Shown here piece by piece: positions 43,366-51,906 of a stretch of 64,000 bases of DNA. The stretch comes from Streptomyces nymphaeiformis. Lineage in GTDB: Bacteria > Actinomycetota > Actinomycetes > Streptomycetales > Streptomycetaceae. The DNA is taken from positions 558,001-622,000 of the forward strand of contig NZ_JACHJY010000003.1 of assembly GCF_014203895.1 (NCBI RefSeq), given 5' to 3'. How positions within the stretch are numbered: the first letter of the stretch is position 1; every line of letters starts with the position of its first letter. Below the pieces are notes generated by a model, which saw only the letters and a list, made by a program, of their open reading frames with translations, searched no databases and had not been told where the DNA came from. The translations under genes were made by a program, and so were the position numbers.

Positions 43366-44377
43366 GGGTTCCTCCTGAGTGCGCGCAGTCCGGCCGCGGC
43401 CAGGGGCGCCGGCGCGTCGCCCACGGTCTCGAATCCGGAGCCGAGGGTCAGGCCCTGGCGGTGGCGGGCGTGGATTCCCTCGGCGATCACCGCGATCTTG
43501 AAGTAGCCGAGGGCGGTGTAGTAGCCGAGGTTCTGCAGGCCGCGGCCGCTCGCGGTGGCATAGCGCTCGGCCAGGTCGGCGGGGGCGGGCAGGCGCGGGC
43601 TGGTCGAGGCGGCCCGGCCCGCGAGGACCGGTGCGAAGACCGGGTCGGCGTAGACCAGGTGCAGGCCGAGGTCGGCGAGCGGATCGCCGAGCGTGGCCAT
43701 CTCCCAGTCCACGAGGGCGCGGACCCGTGACGGGTCGTCGCCGGCGAGGATGGCGTTGTCGATGCGGAAGTCGCCGTGCACGATCGAGGCGCCGCTCTCG
43801 GGCGGGCAGCCCTGCGCGAGGAGCGCGTGCAGGGCCTCGACGTCGGGCAGATCCCGGGTGCGGACCCGCTGCCATTGGTCGTGCCAGCGCGCGACCTGGC
43901 GGGCGAGGTAGCGCTCGGGCCGCCCGAAGCCGTCGAGCCCGACCGCGGCGGGCTCGACGGCGTGCAGCCGTGCGAGCACGTCCACCAGGGCGTAGGCGCA
44001 GTCGGCGACCTTCTGGTCGGGCCACGCGTCCAGTTGTTCTTCGGTGCGGATGACGACACCGTCCACGTACTCGACCAGAGCGAACGGCACGCCCATCACC
44101 CGGGCGTCGCCGAAGGCGACGGCGCGTGCCACCGGAACACCGCTGTCGGCGAGTGCGGAGACCACCCGGTACTCCCGGGCCATGTCGTGTGCCGAGGGCG
44201 TCAGCCCGCCCAGGGGCGGGCGGCGCAGCACCCAACTGCTCCGGCCGTCCGTCAGCCGGTAGGTCAGATTGGAACGGCCGCCCTGTACGAGCTCCGCGTG
44301 GAGCTCACCGCGGAAGCCGGGGACGCTCTCGGCGAAGAACCGCGTGAGTGCGTCCAGGTCCAGTCCCTCCACGGCGT

Positions 44378-44381
<4 letters not shown>
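43362..44381 (-). CDS. APH-type phosphotransferase (ACAD10/11 kinase-like)
   Basis: A 339-residue aminoglycoside-phosphotransferase-fold kinase. Catalytic loop SIVHGDFRIDNAILAGDDP, metal site ALVDWEMATLGDPLADLG, and LVQGGRSNLTYRLTDG near the N-terminus. In vertebrates ACAD10/11 carry this domain fused to an acyl-CoA dehydrogenase; here it is separate but next to one. The known role of that fusion is to phosphorylate 4-hydroxyacyl-CoA so the phosphate can be eliminated. GTG starts overlap at both ends. Confidence 0.88.
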
Positions 44382-45571
<1,190 letters not shown>

Positions 45572-45584
45572 ATGTCCTCCAGTT

Positions 45585-45602
45585 GGCTAATGCTTATTAG
45601 CC
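45585..45602. promoter_or_regulatory. TetR operator, ACAD/TetR divergent promoter
   Basis: GGCTAAT-GCTT-ATTAGCC is a perfect 7-bp inverted repeat 14-31 nt upstream of the ACAD start. A half site GTTAGCC recurs at 45652-45658, close to the TetR gene start. Confidence 0.75.
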
Positions 45603-45695
45603 GACTCTAAGTGCGGTTTGAGCTGCCTGCAAGACCGGTCTGCTACTCTTCGTTAGCCACCCTTGGTGATCAGTTGGAACAACAGAAGGTGCTCC

Positions 45696-46265
45696 GTGTC
45701 CAGGACCGACGACATCCGCGCCGCCGCGCTGGAACTGTTCACCGGCCGCGGCTACGAATCGACGACCATGGCCGACATCGGCGCGGCCGTCGGCATCCGC
45801 GGCCCCAGCCTCTACAAGCACGTCGCGTCCAAGCAGGACCTGCTCGCCCAGATCATGACCGGCACCATGCAGGACCTGATGGACCTGCACCGCACGGCCG
45901 TCGCCACCACCGCCGACCCCACCGAGCGCCTGCGCAGGGCCACCGAAGCGCACGTGCGCTACCACGCCCGCCACCGCCTCGAAGCCTTCGTCGGCAACCG
46001 CGAGATCCGCAGCCTCGAAGAACCCCACCTCGGCGAAGTGCTGGCGAAGCGCGCCCGGTACGAAGCGGGCTTCCGCGAACTGATCAACACCGGTGTCGCC
46101 GCAGGCCGCTTCCACGTGACCTCGGCCCGCCTGGCCTCCTACGCGATCCTCGACCTCGGCATGGGCGTCGCCGTCTGGTTCCGCGAGGACGGCGAGATCA
46201 CAGAGGACGCCGTGGTGTGGGAGTACGGCGAATTCGCCCTCCGCCTCGTCGGCGCCACCGACTGA
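45696..46265 (+). CDS. TetR-family regulator of the ACAD operon
   Basis: A 189-residue repressor from a GTG at 45696; the longer ATG-like start at 45663 gives an N-terminal extension with unusual Trp/Arg content and no supporting site. HTH: DIRAAALELFTGRGYESTTM, then ADIGAAVGIRGPSLYKHVAS. It is most like fatty-acid regulators of the KstR/FadR type. The operator between it and the acyl-CoA dehydrogenase gene suggests repression of both until an acyl-CoA or hydroxy acid binds. Confidence 0.85.
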   Translation: MSRTDDIRAAALELFTGRGYESTTMADIGAAVGIRGPSLYKHVASKQDLLAQIMTGTMQDLMDLHRTAVATTADPTERLRRATEAHVRYHARHRLEAFVGNREIRSLEEPHLGEVLAKRARYEAGFRELINTGVAAGRFHVTSARLASYAILDLGMGVAVWFREDGEITEDAVVWEYGEFALRLVGATD

Positions 46266-46373
46266 ACGGCCGCCGCTCAGGCAGGGCCATGACGATCGCC
46301 GGAGGAGCTTCCCGACAGGCATCAAGTCCTCGGGACGTGTCCGCGCACGAGGCGAACGGTCCGACGAACCGCC

Positions 46374-47909
46374 TCACGCCCTCTCGTCGACACCCGCCCG
46401 ATGTGACTCGTCGGGCAGCGGCAGTTCGATGCGGAACGTGCAGCCCTGGCCGGGGGCGGTGTCGAGGGTGAGTCGGCCGTCGTGGGCGGTGACGAGGGCG
46501 TGGGCGATGGCGAGGCCCGAGCCGCCGGTGGTGCGGGCGCGGGAGTCGTCGGTGCGGTAGAAGCGGTCGAAGACGTGGTCGCGTTCGGCGGGGGTGAGGC
46601 CGGGGCCTTCGTCGGCGACTTCGAGGACGGCCCGGTCGGCCACCGTGCCGACGCCGATGCGGATCGGGGTGCCGGGCGGGGTGTGGGTGACGGCGTTGCC
46701 GATGAGGTTGGTGACGACCTGGCGCAGCCGGGCCTCGTCGGCGACGGCGGGGGCGGTGGTGGGCCTACCGCCGCCCGGACCCGTGAGGGTCACGGGGCGG
46801 GTCGCGTCCAGGGCCCGTACGTCGTGGAGGGCGTCCGCGGCCAGGGTGCGCAGGTCCATGGGGGCGAGGTCGAGCGCGAGGGTCGGCTCGTGGCTCGGGG
46901 CCGCCTCCTCGTCGAGGCGGGCCAGGAGGAACATCTCCTCCACCAGGCGGGTGAGGCGTTCGGACTCGGCGGCGATCCGGGTCATGGTCTGGTCGACGTC
47001 CTCGCGGGTGGGCAGGGCGCCCATGCGGTAGAGATCGGTGTAGCCCTTGATGCCGACCAGAGGTGTACGGAGTTCGTGGCCCGCGTCGGCGAAGAAGCGC
47101 CGGGTGCGCGCCTCGGCTTCCGCGCGGGCCTGGAAGGCCGTGTCGATCCGGTCGGGCATCTGGTTGAGGCAGGCGGTCAGGTGTCCCACCTCCGTGTGGG
47201 GAGCGGCCAGTTCGGGGACGCGGTGGGAGTAGTCGCCGGCGGTGATGGCGGTCGCCGTCTCCTCGATGCGGGTCAAGGGGCGCAGCCCGGAGCGGACGGC
47301 GAACCAGCCGGCGACGGCCAGCAGTACGAGCAGGGCGGCCCCCACGGTCAGGGAGAGGTTGCGGGTCTTGGTGACGGTGCGGTCGACCTCGTCGAGGGAG
47401 GTCGCCACGACCACGCTGCCCCGGTCCTCTGCCCTTTCCGGTGGGAAGGCCTGGGCGGGCCGGGTGAGGGCGATGACCCGCCACTCGTGGTCGCCGTCCT
47501 TCGAGGGCACGGTGAAGGGCCGGCTTTCGTGGGCGAGGACGGCCGCACGGTCGAGGGGCGGGAGTTCGGGGCCGCCGCCCGGAGGCACGGTGCTCGTTTC
47601 GAACTCCCTGGTGGTGGCACCCCCGTCGTCCAGATACGTCACGGTGGTGTCGCCGAGGACGCTGAGCGCCTGCACGCCCGGCGGGGTCTCGGTGCCGGCG
47701 GGCGGGGCGAGGCGGGCGGCGATCTGCCCGGTCAGGACGAGCCGGTCGTCGACGCGGTCCTGGAGGTAGCCGCGCAGGGCCGTGGTGACGATCACGCCGG
47801 TGCCGAGGAGACCGACCGCGACCAGGGCCGTGGTCAGGCACAGCAGGCGGGTGCGGAGGGACAGCCTGCCCGGCCGTCTCTCGGCCGGCCACCAGGTCGG
47901 GCGCTTCAC
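46374..47909 (-). CDS. Sensor histidine kinase
   Basis: A 511-residue OmpR-class kinase. Two membrane helices (LCLTTALVAVGLLGTGVIVTT and LTVGAALLVLLAVAGWFAV) flank an extracytoplasmic domain of about 150 residues. HAMP follows, then H box FFADAGHELRTPLVGIKGY, N box VVTNLIGNAVTHTPP, G1 VADEGPGLTPAE and G2 GGSGLAIAHALV. The GTG start overlaps the stop of the truncated response regulator (GTGA). All kinase motifs are intact, but the partner has lost its receiver domain, so the output is broken. Confidence 0.9.
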   Translation of the reverse strand: MKRPTWWPAERRPGRLSLRTRLLCLTTALVAVGLLGTGVIVTTALRGYLQDRVDDRLVLTGQIAARLAPPAGTETPPGVQALSVLGDTTVTYLDDGGATTREFETSTVPPGGGPELPPLDRAAVLAHESRPFTVPSKDGDHEWRVIALTRPAQAFPPERAEDRGSVVVATSLDEVDRTVTKTRNLSLTVGAALLVLLAVAGWFAVRSGLRPLTRIEETATAITAGDYSHRVPELAAPHTEVGHLTACLNQMPDRIDTAFQARAEAEARTRRFFADAGHELRTPLVGIKGYTDLYRMGALPTREDVDQTMTRIAAESERLTRLVEEMFLLARLDEEAAPSHEPTLALDLAPMDLRTLAADALHDVRALDATRPVTLTGPGGGRPTTAPAVADEARLRQVVTNLIGNAVTHTPPGTPIRIGVGTVADRAVLEVADEGPGLTPAERDHVFDRFYRTDDSRARTTGGSGLAIAHALVTAHDGRLTLDTAPGQGCTFRIELPLPDESHRAGVDERA

Positions 47910-48316
47910 GGCCGGGGCTCGCGGATCACGTAGCCCACGCCTCGGATCGTGTGGATCAGTTTGGGCTCGACCCGGTCGACCTTGCGGCGCAGATGGCTGA
48001 TGTACGTGTCGACGATGCTGGGGTCGCCGCCGAAGTCGTACTCCCACACGGCGTCCAGGATCTGGTTCTTCGTTATGGTCCGTTCGGCGTTGGCGACGAG
48101 GAAGTGCAGAAGGCGGAACTCGGTCGGGGACAGTCGCACGGTCCGTCCCGCCCGGGTGACGTGGTGGCTGTCGGGTTCCGGTTCGAGGTCGCCGACGGTG
48201 ATCCGGGCGGGCTGCTCTCCCTGGGTGCGGCGCAGGACGGCTTGGATGCGGGCGATCAGTTCTTCCAGGTCGAAGGGTTTGGTGACGTAGTCGTCGCCGC
48301 CGAGGCGCAGGCCGTG
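47906..48316 (-). pseudogene. Response regulator lacking its receiver domain
   Basis: Only the last part of the receiver (GLRLGGDDYVTKPFDLEELI) and the entire OmpR-type winged-helix effector remain (RTVRLSPTEFRLLHFLVANA, then VDTYISHLRRKVDRVEPK and RGVGYVIREPRP). The first 85-90 residues, including the phospho-acceptor Asp, are gone. Upstream of about 48316 the DNA encodes the C-terminal part of another protein in a different frame. No plausible start is visible for the remnant. A deletion between two genes is the simplest explanation. Confidence 0.85.
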
Positions 48317-49440
48317 GAGTCGAGCATGCCGAGCATCCCGCCGCCTTCCGGCTGCAGTCGGTGCATGCCTGCCTGCCAGGAGGTGCCGAGACCGGCGGTG
48401 AGCAGGACGGCGATCAGGTTGGGTCCGAGGAGGAGCAGCAGGCCCGCCGCCTTGGCCGCCTGGTCCCGGCCGGTCAGGGTCGTGGCCCCGGCCAGGAGCG
48501 CGACGACCAGGGCCGAGCAGCACAGCACGGCTCCGATCCCGGTCAGGGTGGAGGTGACGGCGTTCCACTTCAGGCGCAGGTGGCTGAGGGCGACCGGGCG
48601 CGGCAGGGTCGTACGGCGGGCCGCGAGGCAGCCGAGGGCGAGGACGGCACCGATCCACAGCAGGCCGAAGACGACGGTCGCCGGGGTGTCGGTTTCGAAC
48701 ATCACCGACGACAGGCCCTTGGTGAGGCCTCCGCCCCCGCCGCCGCCGAACCGACTGAACGCCCCGGACGAGGCGCCCTTGCCGAAGCGCTCCGTCACGC
48801 TCTCCGGAAGCCGGGCCGTGCCCTGAGCCATGCCGGCCACCATCGGGAGGACCACGGCCGAGGTCACCAGCGCACCGCCGCACCGGGCCCACAGCAGCGC
48901 CGCGGTGGGCCGCTGCCGACGGCGCAGGGGCCGGAAGAAGCCGATCGCCAGGACGGCCGTGCCGAGGAACGTCAGCATCAGGGGCGTCACCGCCGCCTCA
49001 CCGGTCAGACCGAGGCTCAGGCCGCCACCGCCACCGCCCAGTCCCCCGAACAGCCCGCCGAGACCTCCGCCGTGGCCGCCGCCGTCGGCGGACTCGGCGG
49101 AGGGCGCCGATTCCACGGTGACGCGGCCACCGACGGCCATGCTCATCATCGTCGGCACGAGGCGCGAGACGGCAGCGATCGATCCGGCGCCGAGGACGGT
49201 GAGCGCCGCCCATGCGGCGGCGGTCATCGTCATGACAGCGGCCGCGACTGCCAGGGCTCCTTCAAGGGCGTGGCGCCAGGGCGAGCCGGGCGGACGGGGG
49301 ACGGCGGGGCGGAGGACATGGGGCAGGCTCCTGTGTACGACATAACGGGGTACGGGAGAGGGGTACGGGGCGGCGGGAGGGGGCGCCGCCCCGTGGACTT
49401 GGGCGCGGGACCGGGGCTCTCTGACCCCGGTCCCGGGCAC
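48256..49440 (-). CDS. Streptophobe-like membrane protein, C-terminally truncated
   Basis: A 394-residue frame with Gly-rich membrane helices (VMTMTAAAWAALTVLGAGSI, then FLGTAVLAIGFFRPLRRRQR) and low-complexity GGGLGGLFGGLGGGGGGLSL loops, as in Streptomyces streptophobe-family proteins. Its last about 20 residues (DSTACASAATTTSPNP) are the response-regulator sequence read out of frame, so the native C-terminus is lost. The only start is a weak GTG at 49440 that lies near the IS630 end, making the N-terminus uncertain too. Confidence 0.6.
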   Translation of the reverse strand: MPGTGVREPRSRAQVHGAAPPPAAPYPSPVPRYVVHRSLPHVLRPAVPRPPGSPWRHALEGALAVAAAVMTMTAAAWAALTVLGAGSIAAVSRLVPTMMSMAVGGRVTVESAPSAESADGGGHGGGLGGLFGGLGGGGGGLSLGLTGEAAVTPLMLTFLGTAVLAIGFFRPLRRRQRPTAALLWARCGGALVTSAVVLPMVAGMAQGTARLPESVTERFGKGASSGAFSRFGGGGGGGLTKGLSSVMFETDTPATVVFGLLWIGAVLALGCLAARRTTLPRPVALSHLRLKWNAVTSTLTGIGAVLCCSALVVALLAGATTLTGRDQAAKAAGLLLLLGPNLIAVLLTAGLGTSWQAGMHRLQPEGGGMLGMLDSTACASAATTTSPNPSTWKN

Positions 49441-49461
49441 CAGCTCGTTAGGGCCTGTCCG

Positions 49462-49506
49462 CCCTGATCCGCCGGAGAGGCCCTAGTGACCTGAGTCAGA
49501 GATTCG
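49462..49506 (+). repeat. Left inverted repeat of IS630-like element
   Basis: 45 bp; differs from the reverse complement of 50209-50253 at three positions. Confidence 0.75.
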
Positions 49507-49519
49507 GCGTTAGTCGGGC

Positions 49520-50232
49520 ATGAGCCGTCCGGGTCCGAAGATTCCGCAGTTGTCGGTCACCGATGCCCAGCGGACGGTGCTGGAGGGCTGGGTGCGCCGT
49601 CGCACGACGTCCCAGGCTCTGGCCCAGCGGTCGCGGATTGTCCTGGAGTGCGCCGAAGGCCACTCGATCATGGAGGTGTCCCGTCGGCTGCGGATCGCTC
49701 CGGACACGGTCCGCACCTGGCGGCGCCGCTTCATCGAACGGGGACTGGACGGCTTGTGCGACGACCCGCGGCCAGGTGTCCCCCGGAAGATCACCGACGC
49801 CGATGTCGAGCGGGTCATCGTCAAGACGCTCGAGGAGACGCCCGCCACCGGGCGGCGGAGTTCAAGAAGTTCCTCGCGGAGCTGGACAAGGAGGTCCCAG
49901 CCGACCTGCAGGTTCATCTGATCCTGGACAACTGCGCGACGCACAAGACGCCCGACATCAAGAAGTGGCTGCTGGCCCACCCGCGGTTCCAACTGCACTT
50001 CACGCCGCCGAGCGTGTCCTGGCTGAACCTGGTCGAGCGGTGGTTCGCCGAGCTGACCCAGAAACTCAAGCGCGGCGTCCACCGCTCCGTCCAGGCCCTC
50101 GAACGCGACATCCCCGCCTGGCTCACCGACTGGAACAAGCACCCCAGCCCCTTCGTCTGGACGAAGACAGCCGACGAGATCCTCGACAAAGTCGCCACCT
50201 ACTGCCGACGAGTCTCTGACTCAGATCACTAG
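49520..50232 (+). pseudogene. IS630 transposase, centre deleted and frame shifted
   Basis: The first part (49520 to about 49850) is the N-terminal HTH region (LSVTDAQRTVLEGWVRRRTT; VSRRLRIAPDTVRTWRRRF). The second part, in another frame (about 49850-50232), is the C-terminal DDE half: AAEFKKFLAELDKEV, HLILDNCATHKTPDIKKWLL, WLNLVERWFAELTQ and FVWTKTADEILDKV. The central segment of roughly 130 residues, including the first catalytic Asp region, is missing. The junction is at about 49845-49855 in CGCCACCGGG, the kind of short repeat at which deletion can occur. Confidence 0.8.
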
Positions 50233-50253
50233 GGCCTGTCCGGCGGATCAGGG
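50209..50253 (+). repeat. Right inverted repeat of IS630-like element
   Basis: 45 bp; the partner of 49462-49506. Its outer end supplies the stop codon of the gene at 50248-50772. Confidence 0.75.
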
Positions 50254-50772
50254 ACGGACCGGAAGGCGGTGGGCCGGGGATGAGCCGCCGGCGGGGACGG
50301 AGCCGCGCGTCGCCAGGATCTCGCCTGTGTCGGCGAACTCCCAGTGGGACGCAGGCTTCCCATCCTTGAACGGCCATTCGACGCGGACGACAGGGCGGCT
50401 CAACAGGCTCTCGAACCAGTCGGCGCACCGCTCCGCGAGCTCCTCGACCGTGCCGGAGGCCCGGAAGAAGCCGTGCTCTGGCGACTCGTGAAGGTTGAAG
50501 AGCTGGTCACAGACTTTCCCGGCCAGCACGTGTGTGCCGTGAAAGTGCACGGCCCACTCGGCGAGCACCAGTCGGCGCGCCTCATCGAGAAGGCTGACAT
50601 GGACGAGGAACGACGACTCGTCCTCGGGCCGTCCGACCTGGCTGGGAGCCCACGGCACCTGCCAATCAGCAGCCCGGGCTCGCAGGGCTGCCAGGAAAGC
50701 GAGTTCGGCCCCGTCGAAGTCCCAGGGCTCCTCCCTACGTGCCGTCCGCTGACCACCGCTGGTGTCGTTCAT
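50248..50772 (-). CDS. Hypothetical protein, probably truncated at both ends
   Basis: A 174-residue frame with protein-like composition: PWDFDGAELAFLAALRARA, VRVEWPFKDGKPASHWEFAD and FNLHESPEHGFF. No known domain is recognised. It starts within the boundary of an IS5 fragment (about 50741-50772) and its stop lies in the right repeat of the IS630 element, so the original start and end are probably lost or replaced. It may be a decaying gene. Confidence 0.45.
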   Translation of the reverse strand: MNDTSGGQRTARREEPWDFDGAELAFLAALRARAADWQVPWAPSQVGRPEDESSFLVHVSLLDEARRLVLAEWAVHFHGTHVLAGKVCDQLFNLHESPEHGFFRASGTVEELAERCADWFESLLSRPVVRVEWPFKDGKPASHWEFADTGEILATRGSVPAGGSSPAHRLPVRP

Positions 50773-50956
50773 AGACCGTTTCCCAACTGCCGAAACGCTC
50801 CGGAAGGTCCCGCCACGGTATACCTGTTCGCACCCGGAACAGGATCCCGTTGATCACCCTGCGGTGATCGTCCCACCGGCCGCCACGCCGTCCCGACACC
50901 GGTAAGTGCGGCACCAGTCGGTCCCACTCCGAATTCGTCAGATCACCCCGCCCCAT
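50741..50956 (-). pseudogene. IS5-family transposase N-terminal fragment
   Basis: Residues from MGRGDLTNSEWDRLVPHLPV to WETVYERHQRWSADGT match the first about 72 residues of Streptomyces IS5-group (DUF4096) transposases; the remaining about 200 residues with the DDE centre are absent. The fragment ends next to the hypothetical gene, showing that an insertion in this spot later decayed. Confidence 0.8.
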
Positions 50957-51079
50957 ACCGAAGACAACGACCAGGGCCTGATCGGCCCGGTGTGCCGGGT
51001 GGTGGGAGCGGGTGTGTGCGGCACGGGCGGTGGTTGCTGGATACGGACGTCGCCCCATGGTTGCGGGGTCGGGCGCCAG

Positions 51080-51119
51080 CCCGGCAAGGGAGCGGCCTTG
51101 CGGTCGTCCCCTTGCCGGG
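51080..51119 (-). terminator. Terminator after the CPWC gene
   Basis: 11-bp stem CCCGGCAAGGG (51080-51090) with 51109-51119 and an 18-nt loop, 9 nt past the stop of the thioredoxin-like gene. It ends the minus-strand RiPP transcript and marks the left edge of the locus. Confidence 0.7.
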
Positions 51120-51127
51120 TTCGGTGG

Positions 51128-51880
51128 TTACTTGATGCCGGACGCGGCCAGGGCTTCGGCGAACTTCGCGCTGTCGTAGAGGACATCGTCCGAGACGTCG
51201 GCACCGTTGATGCGTACGGTGGGGGTGCCCAGGGCCCCGGAGTGCTCGACGGCGTACTCCGAATCGTCCACGAACTTGGCGTACTTGTTGTGCACGACGG
51301 AGTCGACGAAGCGGTGGCTGAACAGGCCCACCTTCCACGCCGACGTGATCAGCTCATGGTTCTCGTAGGCGGTCTCGTCGGACTCGTCCGGCTGAGTGCG
51401 GAAGAGCTCGGAATGGTACTGGGGGAACTTGCCGGCGTCGACCGACGCCCGCAGGGCGTTGACGGCGCGCTTCGAGCCGTCGCCGCCCAGGTGGCGGTCG
51501 AGGAAGCTGGCGAGGGTGTACTCCAGGCGGATATCGCCCTGTGCGGCAAGGTGGTTGAGCTGCTTGGCATTGGCGTCCTCGAACTTCTTGCACCACGGGC
51601 AGCGCGGGTCTTCGAGGATGACGACGACGTTCTTGGCCTTGGGGTTGCCGACGACGATGGACGTGCCGTCTTCGCCGATGCGGGCGGGCAGGCGGGCAAG
51701 GTCGCGGTCGAAGGCCGGGAGGGTCGCTGCGGAGGCCGTGGCCTGCCGGCCGGGCTGGGGTGCGACCTGGTCGGTGGCGGTAGCGGCGGTGGCGCTAGCG
51801 GCGGCGCCGGCGACGAGGGCGAGGGTCAGTGCGGTGGCGGCGCCAGTGCGGAGCGCGGTGATGCGGGGTGTGCTGGACAT
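51128..51880 (-). CDS. Secreted DsbA/BdbD-like thiol-disulfide protein
   Basis: A 250-residue exported protein. Signal peptide (RITALRTGAATALTLALVAG, cleavage near TATA/TDQ) precedes a thioredoxin fold with active site EDPRCPWCKKFEDAN and a cis-Pro loop GALGTPTVRING. It fits the DsbA/DsbG-like group that makes or isomerises disulfides outside the cell. The ATG at 51880 is used; the longer frame lacks a ribosome binding site. It is the last gene of the transcript that begins with the two-cysteine peptide, so a Cys15-Cys19 disulfide in that peptide is a possible substrate. Confidence 0.88.
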   Translation of the reverse strand: MSSTPRITALRTGAATALTLALVAGAAASATAATATDQVAPQPGRQATASAATLPAFDRDLARLPARIGEDGTSIVVGNPKAKNVVVILEDPRCPWCKKFEDANAKQLNHLAAQGDIRLEYTLASFLDRHLGGDGSKRAVNALRASVDAGKFPQYHSELFRTQPDESDETAYENHELITSAWKVGLFSHRFVDSVVHNKYAKFVDDSEYAVEHSGALGTPTVRINGADVSDDVLYDSAKFAEALAASGIK

Positions 51881-51906
51881 GGTTCTCTCTTTCTTTTCGC
51901 GGGGTT

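Larger units (their letters stand above)
49462..50253 (+). mobile_element. IS630-family element, internally deleted
   Basis: A 792-bp element bounded by 45-bp imperfect inverted repeats (42/45 matches) that contain CTGAGTCAGAGA and CTAGTGA. TA dinucleotides flank the inner part of each repeat, as expected for Tc1/mariner-IS630 insertion. The transposase gene has lost its centre, so the element can only move if another copy supplies the enzyme. Confidence 0.75.
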
